Shown here one piece after another: positions 1 through 10,313 of a stretch of DNA of 64,000 nucleotides. Origin of the DNA: Wyeomyia smithii (Eukaryota > Arthropoda > Insecta > Diptera > Culicidae); the NCBI RefSeq assembly GCF_029784165.1, contig NC_073696.1, positions 114,670,665 through 114,734,664 of the forward strand. Reading direction: 5' to 3'. Numbering within the stretch: the first letter of the stretch is position 1; each line of letters begins with the position of its first letter. The notes beneath the pieces are model-generated. The model worked only from the letters and a program-made list of their open reading frames with translations, had not been told where the DNA came from and searched no databases. A program made the translations under genes and the position numbers.

Positions 1-289
1 CTGGCGCCGTTATCGATCAATCGATTTCGTTCAACTCCAACTCAAGTTCAAGAATTTACAGTATCATAATGAAACAATTTATATTCTGGATTGATAGAAC
101 AAAATAAATTAAAAACCTAAATTAATCCACCTAGCGGTCAGACCCAGCCTTTCTCATTCAATTTTTTATTTGTAAAAATAGATTTACATGAACGCTTCAA
201 TCCAATAAATGTATATTCACTCTTTAGGTTCTAAAATATTGATGTTGTAATCTTTACATATAAAAATGCAGTCAAGTCTGTCTGTCTAT
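1..289. other. Unassigned AT-rich sequence
   Basis: No open reading frame, RNA gene or repeat structure that I can support. It precedes the first dispersed-repeat block. Confidence 0.5.
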
Positions 290-914
290 CTGATCCATAT
301 AGGCCTGAAAACTACCGAACCGATCGACGTAAAATTTGTACGTAGGGGTTGTTGGTGCCGATAAAGGTTCCTATGATAGTTTGAGACCCCTCCCTCTTCT
401 GGAAGGGAGGGGTGCCATACAAATGAAACATAAATTTCTGCACAACTCAAGAACAAACCAAGCAAATGAAACCGAATTTGGCATGTGGATGTTTTAAGGG
501 GTAACTAATGTGTCCATAATAGTTGGATGCAACACAAATTTGTGCACATCTCGAGAACTAATCAACCAAATGGAACAAAATTTGGCAGGTAAATGTTTTT
601 AGTGGTAGCAAATATGTACATAATGGTTTGAAACCCGACTCTCTCTTCTATAAGAGAGGTATCCCATGAAAATGAAACAAAAATTTCGCACAGCTCAAGA
701 ACCAATCAAGAAAATACAACCAAATTTGGTATGTGAATGTTTTTGAGGTAACAAATATGTCGATAATGGTTTGACGCCTCTCCCTCTTCTGAAAGTACAT
801 GTTTCTTCACAAATTTTTGCACATCTTGCGAACTAATCAACTAAATGGAACCATATTGGCAGGTGAATGTTTTTGGTGGTAACAAATATGTTCCATAATC
901 GACCTCAGACAACA
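290..914 (+). repeat. Dispersed mosquito-type repeat, 5' block
   Basis: Alternating short modules recur here. One carries a purine/pyrimidine hairpin-like core of the form CCCTCCCTCTTCTGG followed by GAAGGGAGGG (around 390-415), with decayed versions near 635-660 and 780-795. The other reads roughly GCACAACTCAAGAAC, then AATCAA, AAATGGAACC and TTTGGCATG (near 440, 550, 700 and 830). Related sequence recurs at 14826-14955 on the same strand and near 44160-44290 inverted, so this is a dispersed family and not unique sequence. No coding capacity is visible. Confidence 0.7.
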
Positions 915-2075
915 TTTTGGATTGTAAGATGGCAACTTCCAGTTTCTGGAAAAAAGCTGAAAATGGCCGATTTCCACCCAATATAATAATATCCGGATCT
1001 ATAATAATACACAGGAGCTAAAATCGTCCACAGATAGCATTTTAAATTCTAAGATGGCGACTTCCGGTTTCTGAAAACAGCAGAAAATGACCAAATACCA
1101 CCCAATATGAATTTTTCTTTAACCAGTATGCCGTTATAAATCCAGAAATTGTCTCCAAATGCCATTATGAAATCCAAAATGGCGACTTCCGGTGTCGGAA
1201 AAACAGTGGCGAATAACCAAATACCACCCAATGTGGGTATTTCCGGAAGCGTAATAATGCACTGGAGCCACAAATCAACTTCAGACAACATTTTGAATTG
1301 TAAGATGGCAACTTCCGGTTTCTGGAAAACAGCCTGATATGGACGATTCCCATAAAATATTAGTATTTCTGGAACCAGAAAGAAGCTAAAAATTGATCAC
1401 AGACACAATCTTGAATTTTAAGATGGTGACTTCCGGTGTCTGGCAAACAGCCGGAAATGACCAAATACCATTTAATATGAATGTTTTCGGAACCAGAATT
1501 ACGCCCAGATGAAAGAAATTGATTTCACAGGCATTTTTAAAGTCCAAAATGACGACTTTCGGCTTCTGAAAAACAGTCCAAAGTGACCAAATATCACCCA
1601 ATATGAGTTTTTCTTTAACCAGTATCCTAAATACCATTTTGAAATCCAAGATGGCGACCACCGGTTTGTGAAAAACAGCCTTAAATAAACAAATACTATC
1701 CAATATGAGTATCTCTGGAACCAGAATGATGCAAGGAGCTAACAATTGACCTCAGGCACCAATTTGAATTGCTAAATGGCAACTTATAGGCAACAGTCGG
1801 AAATGACCGAATAATACTCAATATGGATATTTCCGTAAACGTGATGATGCATAGAAACCAAACATTGACCCTGGACACTATTTTGAATTTGAAGACGACC
1901 ACTTCTAGTTTCTGGAAAACAACCAAAAATACCTCCCAATATGGGTATTTCCGGTGTCAGATTAATGCCAGAAAGTCTGCTGATAATGACAGAATACCAC
2001 CCAATATGAATATATTCAGAATTAAGGCGATGTACAGAAGCCAAAAGACGAGGATGTTGTCATTTCGATAAAACC
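915..2075 (+). repeat. Degenerate ~120-bp tandem array (about nine units)
   Basis: A motif of the form AAGATGGCGACTTCCGGTTT recurs with mutations near 931, 1052, 1179, 1302, 1420, 1545, 1649, 1773 and 1892, giving spacings of about 104-127 bp. Each unit also contains CAAATACCACCCAATATG, a TATTTCCGGAACCAGAA-like segment and an ACATTTTGAATT-like segment. Short reading frames across it on both strands are by-products of the repeat and have no recognisable domain. Inverted decayed units occur at 43870-44150. Confidence 0.85.
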
Positions 2076-3235
2076 AATCATTTCAAACGATTTGTTATTT
2101 GACTTTGATCATATCCTATGGCCGATTCGTCGTGCATTTGCAGACTTCAAACAAACCGTAAGGAATCAATGAACTTGGAACTTTCAAATAGTACGACACC
2201 ACATTTAAATTATGTTGAGGTCACATATATCGATCAAAGCAGGTATAGTTTCAAATAGCCTTTGAATTTTTTTTCTTTCCATGACATTTGAGCCACATAT
2301 CAAATTGTTATGAAGTTTGTTAGTTGTAAGTTTGAGAGATGACTCGTTCGTATGACACTAGTTATGTTCAAATAAGTCATGTAATCTTTGAGATAATAGA
2401 CTTTCGTTGTTTTATTAACAATTTAATACATAACGGTTGCTTAAGTTCGATTATAATCAAATGAAATGGGAACGTGTAGGGCAGCCAAACTTTGAAACCA
2501 CGCCTCAATCATAATTCATCAGTTAACCCTTAACTAGCCTGCTCATCTGATAATCAAATCGGTTGTGTAGTTTCTGAGATAATGAAGTTTCGTGATTTTC
2601 ACAAGTCGGCACATTACAAATGAAGTTACAGTTCGATTACAGTAATGTTCAATAGGGTCTTCTGAGGCAGCTAGACCATTCATTTGACACTAATTTTGTG
2701 GAAATCGGGTCGGCCATCTCTGAGAAAAGTGAGTGAGTCCAAGTAGTCTTCGGAATATGTTCCTTTTCATAGCTGGATTTCACATTTTTAAACATAACAG
2801 GCAAAGTAATAGTCCGACTGCAAAACAAATCAATAGTGTCTTATGGGGCAATTAGACCTTCCATTTGACACTGATTTTATGAAAATCGGTACAGCAGAAC
2901 ACAGAAACATGAGTGAGAATAAACAGTCTTCAGAACACGTTTCTTTTCATAATTTTTGAACCACAAGTTCAATCTTTGAGAAATTCAAAACTTAAGGGTT
3001 TTCTAGATAGCCCGTTCTTTTGAGACCAATTTTGTTCAAATCGGTTGTGTAGTTTATGAGATATTGATGTGTCATGATTTTCACATTTTGATACAAAACC
3101 TCTAAACTAAAAATCCGATTACAATGACATTCAATAGGGGTTTATGGGGCAACAAGACCTTTCATTTGCAATTAATTTCATGAAAATCGGTCCAGCCATC
3201 TCTGAGAAAAGTGAGAGAGAATAAAAATCTGCACA
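2076..3235 (+). repeat. Dispersed repeat, 3' block with ~180-300-bp internal repeats
   Basis: Three decayed copies of one module occur near 2655-2740, 2835-2915 and 3135-3220. Each reads roughly TTATGGGGCAACTAGACC, then CATTTGACACTAATTTT, AAAATCGGTCCAGCCATC and TCTGAGAAAAGTGAGTGAG. Copies of a TTCAAATCGGTTGTGTAGTT module precede them. The block runs directly into the CA tract and conserved tail, so I read 290-3400 as one composite repeat locus. A fragment similar to its start lies near 16550-16640. Confidence 0.65.
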
Positions 3236-3400
3236 TACACACACACATACACACACACACACACACACCTACAGAAAATGCTCAGCTCGTCGAGCTGAGT
3301 CGAGTGATATATGCCATTCGGCCCTTTGGAGCACTTTTATACTTTCGGTTTTGCAAGTGATTGCTATACTTTTCTAGGAGAAAGGCAAAATACTAGTTGA
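3236..3400 (+). repeat. CA microsatellite and conserved repeat tail
   Basis: A CA-rich tract (about 3236-3268) is followed by a palindromic CAGCTCGTCGAGCTG and a tail ending GAGAAAGGCAAAA. The tail appears to mark the 3' terminus of the dispersed repeat family. This recognition rests on memory of mosquito repeats and was not searched. Confidence 0.6.
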
Positions 3401-3479
3401 TGTTTATGAATTTGCATATACTCCTTCAACAATCAGTAATACAAGTATACTTTATGACGTAGTTAGCAGTTAGGGCCAT

Positions 3480-4110
3480 TGAAAAATTATTTAAAATGGG
3501 AATTGGAGCGCAGGTAAACAGATCATGGACATCAGCGAGGTGATCAATGGTTCGAAAGAGCATTTTGATGAGCACCAGACCGGATACCAGTTTTCGACCT
3601 TCATGAAGTCAGAAAGGGGATGTGAAGGCTTAAAAATATCAAAGCCGTCGACGAAGATAAACTTTCGACTGAGCTCTACAAATATGACAAACGAGTACGT
3701 GGTCATCTCCAGGATTTGGGAGGTTGGGAAACCTCCTGAAGATTGGTGAGTAGAAGAAGTCGCTTTATGTATCTACAAAAAGGGCGACAAACTGAATTAC
3801 TGCAACTGCCATCACGCTTACCAACAGAACATATGAATATCAACCTTAGCCAGAGTTTGGCCGACCAGTATCAGCCGGGTTTCACGGGAGCGTATAGGAG
3901 CGTATTTCACATACGACGAAACCGACGTCCTTGCCCAAACATCTGGTAGTTACACAACAAGCAGGCTACAGAGGTGCACATTAGATGCGCTTACTGAACG
4001 AGGCACTACCTTCCAGGTAGAAACTATGTTTTTTGTCTTTCGATGATTGATAGGGCAAGCTACGCTCGGCCATCGGAGAGGTCGCAACCGCACTAGGTAA
4101 CGCCGTGCCG
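3480..4110 (+). pseudogene. Non-LTR reverse transcriptase relic (RTE-like)
   Basis: A broken frame carries RT fragments. Near 3710-3745 it encodes RIWEVGKPPEDW, matching the conserved stretch ahead of the RT palm, and about 30 bases on an IYKKGD block (3770-3795). Near 3855-3890 a DQYQPGF-like segment resembles the EYQAGF block of RTE-type enzymes. Stops and frameshifts interrupt it repeatedly and no catalytic YADD can be recovered. It is a decayed fragment. RTE is the best guess, but another non-LTR clade is possible. Confidence 0.55.
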
Positions 4111-4129
4111 TCAAAATGACTGGTGAAGA

Positions 4130-4380
4130 AAAAACTAGCTTGGCAAAGCTATCTAAGCATCGCTACAAGAGAGAACGCGGTCAAATATTGACGAGCTCAA
4201 AATGAGTTGACCACGATTCTCAGAAGAAAAGAACGCCAGCAGGAGAAAAGAGATCGTGAGCAACTGTTTCGAGCTAATGACACGTGCAGTTCTACGAGAA
4301 GGTAAACTAATCCCTTAAGGGCTACACACCAAGTCCAGATTATGTAGGGAAGTTAACCTTGGAGTGCCTACAAACAATAA
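4130..4380 (+). pseudogene. Non-LTR endonuclease-RT linker relic
   Basis: Translation gives RRKERQQEKRDREQLF followed, in another frame, by FYEKVN, a stop, then KGYTPSPD. This resembles the charged linker between endonuclease and RT in RTE-type elements. It lies downstream of the RT relic at 3480-4110 although it should precede RT, so the two are either separate insertions or a rearranged copy. Confidence 0.45.
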
Positions 4381-4391
4381 CAGTTTCCAAG

Positions 4392-5950
4392 TTTATTTGT
4401 TTATTTGTTTATTTCTAAGTGTATCATCTGACATAAAGTCTTAATGAAAAAAGGATAACCATTAAAAGTAACTAGAGTTAGTTAATCTATGTTTGAAAAT
4501 ATGACTAGGCACACCAAATTCAAAAAGATGCTCGAGACTCGTGAATGTTCTCACACAAAAGGCACACTTACGTTTTCTTGTAGGGGCCGTACAATTGAGC
4601 AGTATAAAGCTCTCAGACAATGAGGATCCTTGAAGTCACGTCCAATTTTTGCGATGAATCCTAATTGCCGACTTGCTTTCAAAACAATTGCAGCACGGTG
4701 TCTATCGAAAGTCAGCTTTCGGTCAAGAATAACTCCAAAGTCGTTGAAGTAACCTACTCTACGCAGCACTTCTTCGTCGACAGCATAATCAAAAAATATT
4801 GGCCGTTCACTGCGGTGAAAGGTTATCACTTAACATTTTGCAGTACTTAGAATTAGAGAGTTTAGTTTACATCACGTCAAAAAGGTATTTAAGAGTGATT
4901 GTAGACGATAACAATTCTCGATGGTGCGAATCGTCAAGTAAATATTCAAATCATCGACGTAAACTAATCTGCAACCAATCCCGAATGCATCAGCGACGTC
5001 GTTGAGAAAAACAATGAAAAGAAACGGTCCTAGGTTACTACCCTGTGGTACACCAGACTCGTTCGTGAACGCAGACGATACACCTGATCTAAGCTTAACT
5101 TGCAAAATTCTATTACACAGGAATGATTCAAGCCATTTAACGAACCGTGATGAAGCACAAAGACGGGAAATTTTGTTCAGCAGTAGTCGATGATCAATTC
5201 GGTCGAAGGCAGCTTTGAGGTCCGTGTAAATAATGTCAACCTGTACGTTTCGTTCTAGTTCAGAAATGCAATTTGACGTGAAATCCATCAGATTTGTTGT
5301 TACAGATCGTCCAGGGACAAAACCATGCTGATCCGAAGAAATGTAGTTTCGTGTGCAATTGAATACAATAGAGCTAACAATGATCTCAAACAATTTAGAC
5401 GCAGCTGACAGATTAGTTATTCCACGATAGTTTTTAACATTTCGTCGATCACCACTTTTAGAAAACCGGTAACATATAGTAGTGCTTCCATACCTCAGGA
5501 AATTTCGCTTGAGCCATAGATTGGGTAAAAATTGTGCAAAGTGCAGCAGCCAGAATATCAATACAACGGCACAAAAGAACGGCCGGTATTCCGTTGGGAC
5601 CAACATTGTACAAATATTTAAGTTTCCTAGCGGCGGTAGGTAATCATGTCATACGTGACTCCAAAAATGTCAAGATCAACAAGGTCGGCTGGCACATTAG
5701 CAGCAGCAGGGGAATCAGAGTCCGAGCAGGATACCATTTCCTCCAAATAGACGTCCAAAAGAGTTGAGCGACTTTTCCGGTTTGAATTAACGAGATTCCA
5801 AATTTTTTTCGGATTTCTGCGCAAGTCTGTTTGAACTCCCAAAACATATGGTTTGTAAAGACTTGAGTTTAACCGCCGATATTCTTCACTTAAGCGTTTA
5901 AAATTTTGTTTAGATTCGTAAGATTTAGATGCCAGAAATGCGTATAATGA
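4392..5950 (-). mobile_element. CR1/Jockey-like non-LTR retrotransposon, 5'-truncated
   Basis: The minus-strand element's 3' end lies at about 4392, with a repetitive AAATAAAC-type tail (4392-4415 on the complement) preceded by CATTAAGAC. Going upstream on the minus strand come the RT C-terminus (4551-4829), the RT core (4872-5606) and the endonuclease-RT linker (5627-5945). The endonuclease and ORF1 are missing. The 5' truncation abuts an RTE copy of opposite polarity at about 5950. A related copy is at 38862-43375 on the plus strand; both share the CATTAAGAC 3' signature. Confidence 0.8.
4500..5945 (-). pseudogene. Reverse transcriptase of CR1/Jockey-like element (broken)
   Basis: This ORF2 remnant would have encoded the RT that copies the element RNA at the nicked target. 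In order on the minus strand: a linker with RRNPKKIWNLVNSN; an RT finger block with KNYRGITNL and DQHGFVPGRSVTTNL; palm motif A within YTDLKAAFDRIDH; SGVPQGSNLGPFLF; palm motif C as VYVDDLNIY, so YxDD is present as YVDD; then a thumb block ending KASRQLGFIAKIGRDF. A frameshift near 5465-5470 separates the linker frame from the RT frame, and the 4872 and 4829 ends mark a further break. It is a pseudogene, although the catalytic aspartates are readable. Confidence 0.85.
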
Positions 5951-5954
5951 GTGC

Positions 5955-6240
5955 CCAGGACACAACATCAAGATCGACATCGGGGATGCAAATGCACAGG
6001 TCGGACAGAAGAACTTCCGCCCCGTGATTGGTAGAGAAGTCCTCCACTCTACTACGAACGACAACGGCCCGAGGCTTGTCAATTTCGCTGCAGCCAGAGG
6101 TATGGCTATCTGTAGCACTTATTTTGCACGTCAGAATATACGTAAGCACACCTGGAGGCACCCAAATAGAGAGGCCTGCTGTCAGTTCGACCATGCACTG
6201 ATTGATGGTCGACACTTTTTATATGTTCACACGTAAGTTC
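5955..6240 (+). pseudogene. RTE-like apurinic endonuclease fragment
   Basis: The C-terminal half of an APE-type endonuclease, which nicks target DNA for target-primed reverse transcription. Visible motifs are GDANAQVGQ (the usual GDFNA with F changed to A), FRPVIGR, NDNGPRLVNFAAARGMAICS, KHTWRHPN and DHALIDGRHF. The N-terminal catalytic Asn and Glu blocks are absent because the copy is truncated at about 5951, so it cannot be active. Confidence 0.75.
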
Positions 6241-6277
6241 GTTTAGAGGACCAAACGTTGACTCGGATCGTTAGCTC

Positions 6278-7095
6278 GTGGTATCCAACGTGTTTAGGAC
6301 CTTGTCATGGACGACAAAGAGGATACAGTTGAACATCCAGCGGCTATCAACTGGAGAAGCGGCTACAGAGTACTTGCGGAAGGTTGATGAGCGGATCGAG
6401 GATCAAGTTGGAGGTAGCCTGAATAAACAGTGGAGGCATATCCACAGTGCAATCAGCACCACAGCGGGAGAAGTGCTGGGTACATCTGCGACAGCCACGT
6501 CCAATGAGTGGCTAGACGCTGAGTGCCAGCGTGCGACGGATAAAAGGAATCGCGCCAGAGTTCACATATTAGCCACGGCTGTGGCTCGTCAGAGCGTAGG
6601 AAGATATCGGGAAGCTAGAGCTGCTGAAAAAAGACTCCATCGCCGGAAGTAACGACAGCATTGGGAGAGGATTCTTGCGGAGGCGGAAGGTTGCTCTCTA
6701 GGCACAATGCGAGAAGCTTCAACAAGAAGATTAATGGAATCAGGAACCGGAACGTGTCAGCCCCTGTCATGTGCAACGATAGGGAGGGGAACCTGATTAC
6801 CGATAGAACGGAAGTGGCCAGGCGTTGGAAGGAACACTTTAGTGTGCTGTTGAATACAGAAGAAAACAGCGTAGTCGAAAGGAGCAGGATGGTGATTGAA
6901 AATGATGGCATAGCTGTGGACCCACCATCCATGGACGAGGTGAAGAAAGCGGTGGAAGAGCTCAAGAACTGCAAGGCAGCTGATAAGGATGATATTTCAG
7001 TCGAACTCTTCAAAGTCGTCAGCGAACAGCTGTATCGTGTTTTACACCGGATCATGCTGAGAATGTGGTTCGACGAAGAATTACCCTCGGACTGA
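6278..7095 (+). pseudogene. RTE-like linker and RT N-terminal fragment
   Basis: The linker frame (6278-6652) encodes WLDAECQRATDKRNRARVH and continues with a stop near 6651. The second frame (6661-7095) encodes ARRWKEHFSVLLN and then KKAVEELKNCKAADKD, a match to the conserved KNNKAAGKD block at the start of non-LTR RT domains, followed by SVELFK. It ends at LPSD just before the missing palm. One frameshift and one stop are visible. Confidence 0.75.
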
Positions 7096-7119
7096 GGTAT
7101 TACTTTTGAAGTAGTCGAC

Positions 7120-7930
7120 GAATTTTTTTACCTGGGGTACATTAGTGATATAGGGTAACCACTCTTATATTTATCGCAGTACCTATATTCATCGCATCAC
7201 GCCTTAATTATCAATTTATCCTCAAATTTTACCATATTTCAACTTAAAACTTTCAGCCACTTGAGAAAATCGAGAAGCAACAAAATTTACTTTCAATAAT
7301 TTGTAGAAATTGAACGGTAAATTGGAAAAAATGAGAGAAATAAGATGAATATAGGTGCACCAAGCTGTTGAGATGAATAATGGAGCGATTACCCTATGAC
7401 AACAAAGTTAGCCGTGAGATAAAAAGGCGAGTAGCGGCTGCAAATAGGGCCTTCTACGGACTAACAAGCTGAGTTCCTGCAGTCTGCAAACCCGTACTAA
7501 ACTTGCAATCTACATAACACTTATCCTTCCCATGGCCTTCTACGACCATGAAGCATGGATGTTGAAAGAGGCCGAGCGGCGAGATCTTGATGTATTTGAG
7601 CGTAGGATTTTGTATTCAATCCTTGGAGGCAAACTAGAAAATGGTGTTTGGTGCAGACGCATGAACCAGGTGTACAAATGGGCGAATATATCCAAGCGAT
7701 TAAAATACGGCAGGTTGCAGTGGGCTGACCATACAGCTAGAAAACCGGAAGAACGACTAGCGAAGACTTTATTTAGCAAAAATCCCGATAGAGGCCGTTG
7801 ACTTCGAGGTAGGCCCGGCATTCGTTGGATGTGTACTGTTGAAGAAGATGCCCGCGAATTAGATGTTAGGGGAGATTGGGGGATAAAAGCCCAAAACTTA
7901 ATAACATGGCGATGTATTGTGGATTCGGCA
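7120..7930 (+). pseudogene. RTE-like RT C-terminal fragment, interrupted by a MITE
   Basis: A YLG block at 7130-7148 is followed by the MITE, after which the frame resumes at 7398 as DNKVSREIKRRVAAANRAFYGL. Beyond that, EAERRDLDVFERRILYSILGG, NGVWCRRMNQVYKW and GRLQWADHTARKPEERLAK belong to the C-terminal region typical of RTE-type enzymes. The YADD palm motif lies in the deleted interval, so this copy is dead apart from the MITE insertion. Confidence 0.75.
7151..7396. mobile_element. MITE inserted in the RTE copy (TA-flanked)
   Basis: Left end TAGGGTAACCACTC and right end GATTACCCTA are inverted copies, and similarity extends imperfectly for about 50 bp (left CCTATATTCATC at 7181-7192, right GATGAATATAGG at 7345-7356). 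Both ends touch a TA dinucleotide, consistent with a Tc1/mariner-type TA duplication. It has no coding capacity and interrupts the RT frame between the YLG and DNKVSRE blocks. Confidence 0.75.
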
Positions 7931-7979
7931 TTGGATCGATAATCGGTATGTCGCCGTAGAAGTAAGTGAGTAATAAACG

Positions 7980-8108
7980 TCTTTTCGGATACATTTTATT
8001 TTTAAAATTCATAACTTCTAAATCAGTTGATCAATTTTCGATCTTTTTAGATCAAATTAAAGGTAGCTAACCACTACTAGTTGAAAAAAATACAACTCGA
8101 AGACTCTA
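7980..8108 (+). repeat. Dispersed repeat fragment (partner at about 19120-19230)
   Basis: The segment with ATTCATAACTTCTAAATCAG, TTGATCAATTTTCGATCTTT and AAATTAAAGGTA is closely matched near 19135-19210, where it lies inside an inverted-repeat element. It ends at the left terminus of the DD37D element. Confidence 0.6.
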
Positions 8109-9414
8109 CACGGTGACAAAAAAGTCCGGTCACACTTTTTTGGGGTCGCCTGTAGCCGACTCGTTGCATCTCTCTGGTGCCATCTATATGTCAAATGAAA
8201 GGGTTAACATTGCTGCCAAAATTGGCAGAGTTTCGTTTCTGTGCAGTTTGTTTACATTGAGTTGTGAGCCATGGCAGAGTTAAGAGCAGCTGTTATCGCT
8301 GAATATGTGAAAGGGTACAAACCCGGACACATATTCAAACACCTAAAACCGCTCGGAATCAACCGGAAATTCGTGTACCGGACCATAAATCGGTACCAAG
8401 AGACCGGAGACACCGAGGACAAGGCACGATCTGGACGACCATGGTCTGTGAGAACTCCAAGGCTGAAGAAGATTATACGAGACCGGATTTGCCGGAATCC
8501 CGCCCAATCTGCACGGAAGCTGGCCAGGAACCTTAAAATGAACCGAGAATCAATCCGCCTGCTTCTGCGCAAGGATTTAAAACTTACACCGTACAAAAAA
8601 CAGGTGGTTCGTGGGGTTACCAAAGCTACAAGGAATTAGAGGTACCAACGGTCGCGGGAGTTGCTCGGTTGGCGCGCAGATGATGAGATTATTATTTCGG
8701 ACGAGGAGCTGTTTGTTTTGGAGCAAACAGTCAATCGCCAAAATGATCGAGTTTGGAGTGTGAGCCTCCAGCAAGCTCCTACGGACAAGCTGAACGTTTC
8801 CCGGTTCCAAAATAAGACGTCAGTGATGGTTTGGGGAGCCATTTGCAAGAGAGGTAAACTGCCTCTTATTTTTATCGATATAGGGGTCAAAATCAACGCA
8901 GCGTACTACCTGGACACGGTTTTGAATAAGAATATTCTGCCTCAAGCTGAACTATTGTTTGAAGACGATTACTACTGTTTCCAGCAAGATGGCGCCCCAT
9001 CCCACACCGCAAAGGTTGTTCAGGCGTGGTGTGAGGAAAACTTGACCGATTTCATTTCGAAGAATGAATGGCCTCCGTCGTTTCCGGATCTGAATCCACT
9101 GGATTATTTCGTGTGGGGATACATGATGTCGAAGCTGAACGACTTTTAAATTACAAATTTGGAGCAATTCAAGCGAGTTATCACGAAAATCTGGGACGAG
9201 ATGCCGATGCAGCACGTGTGTGCCGCTTGCGACGACTTTCCGAGACGTCTGAAGCTGGCTCGATCAGAGAAAGATGGTGTGATTCCGAGATATCGTCTGT
9301 AAAGTATCTTTATGAGTTACTGAATAAAGCTATGAAAGCCAGATTCAGATTTTCTTCTTATTCTTTGAAATATTGAGATTTTCCTGTGTGACCGGACTCT
9401 TTTGTCACCCTGTG
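8109..9414 (+). mobile_element. Tc1/mariner element of DD37D type, near full length
   Basis: Terminal inverted repeats of about 27 bp are readable: left end GGTGACAAAAAAGTCCGGTC (from 8111), right end the complement GGTGACAAAAGAGTCCGGTC (to about 9412). A TA dinucleotide at 8107-8108 precedes the left end; the right flank is AG rather than TA, so the duplication is eroded on that side. One transposase frame fills the interior. It is the most complete DNA transposon in the window and carries only two premature stops. Confidence 0.88.
8271..9302 (+). pseudogene. DD37D Tc1/mariner transposase, two nonsense mutations
   Basis: The frame opens at an ATG with 343 sense positions if the stops are ignored. 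An N-terminal helix-turn-helix region includes INRKFVYRTINRYQETGDTE, followed by ARSGRP (about residues 59-64). Catalytic acidic residues sit at about 144 (ISDEELF), 240 (QQDGAPSH) and 278 (LNPLDYFVW). The 37 residues between the second and third Asp give a DD37D spacing instead of DD34D or DD34E. In-frame stops are TAG at 8637-8639 and TAA at 9147-9149; I see no frameshift. It would have cut and pasted the element in the nucleus and is now inactive. Assignment to a named DD37D family (maT-like or other) is open. Confidence 0.88.
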
Positions 9415-9419
9415 AGGGC

Positions 9420-9610
9420 ATTAAACAAGCGTTATTTTCTCGGTTCCACAGATGATTACCGGTTTTATCAGGGTTTTGTAGAGCGTCAACTTCGTGTGTC
9501 GTCACACTTGATTCGATTGGAGTGTTTTTGCGATGACTTCGACATCATGATTTGCATAATTTTGCGACGGTGGAGGATACCTACTCCACACTCAAAGCAG
9601 AAACTAGATG
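9420..9610 (-). pseudogene. Non-LTR RT C-terminal fragment (minus strand)
   Basis: On the complement, one frame reads TLYKTLIKPVIICGTEK, a recognisable version of the LYKTLIRPVLLYGSE block in the RT C-terminal region of RTE-type elements. Flanking frames are broken. It lies immediately right of the DD37D element. Confidence 0.5.
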
Positions 9611-10313
9611 GATTTGACAACCGACTAATGAGTCAAATCAAAGTACATGAGAGCAAGAGACTCTAAGGAGCACAACAACAGCCTCCTAGCACATGTCACC
9701 GTGTACGGATACGAGCCTGAGAGAGTGAACGAGTTTTAATAATTGGAATCACTAGCGACAACAACATCACAGAGAAGGTCGGTTCTCTGTGGCTTTATGA
9801 CATTCACACTGCTTTCTGAAGACCTGAAAGATCGTCAAGTTTTCAGACAGGAAGCGCTGTGGGCTTTCTATGAAATACTTTTGGAAAACCAAAAATTGCG
9901 TGGGCGTATTATACACAAACTTCACGCGCCGTTTCACGTTATTTTTGGCATCACTACATCCTGCTCCAAAATCTTACTGAATGGAGATGACTTCATAATA
10001 GAGTAACCAACTTACCGGTATCAGCATGCTGTGTAAGAGAAGTACTCGGGTACAAATTGTATCTCGGAAATAAGCGATTGAGCGAATCGAGTCGGATTCG
10101 TCCTTCAAATGCAATAGGTAATTGCGTTGGAAAACCGCTTTGAGCTTAACTTGTCTTTCATCCGATGGTATCGAGCAAAAGTCCTATTTGCGAAAATTTT
10201 AAACTCAGTTATTTACTGTTATAAAAACCTCGCTAATTCTATAGGCACCAGTTTTATTATTCCTCATGTCACGTGTCAAGAAGACATATGTATTTTGTCT
10301 GTACAAAGCCGAA
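9611..10313. other. Unassigned sequence
   Basis: Reading frames of up to 87 codons occur (9743-10006 plus), but none has a recognisable domain or is followed by a convincing gene structure. I assign nothing. Confidence 0.4.

Larger units (their letters stand above)
5951..7975 (+). mobile_element. RTE-like non-LTR retrotransposon, rearranged copy
   Basis: This is a 5'-truncated copy with three parts: endonuclease (5955-6240), linker and RT start (6278-7095), and the RT C-terminal segment (7120-7930). Its 3' end reads GTATGTCGCCGTAGAAG followed by TAAGTGAGTAA near 7945-7972; a matching 3' signature occurs at 53829-53875. The RT palm is missing between LPSD (7092) and the EFFYLG block (7120), and a MITE sits in the distal part. 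Two other copies of the broad family are at 13805-14822 and 51840-53875. Confidence 0.75.

Noticed and set aside
915..2075. Several 60-119-codon frames on both strands in the tandem array
   Set aside because: Frames repeat with the ~120-bp unit and change phase between units; not genes. CRISPR was considered and rejected because units diverge throughout and there are no constant short repeats with unique spacers.
3236..3268. CA repeat as a regulatory Z-DNA element
   Set aside because: Ordinary microsatellite in the tail of a dispersed repeat.
9743..10006. 87-codon plus-strand frame
   Set aside because: No domain and no supporting context.
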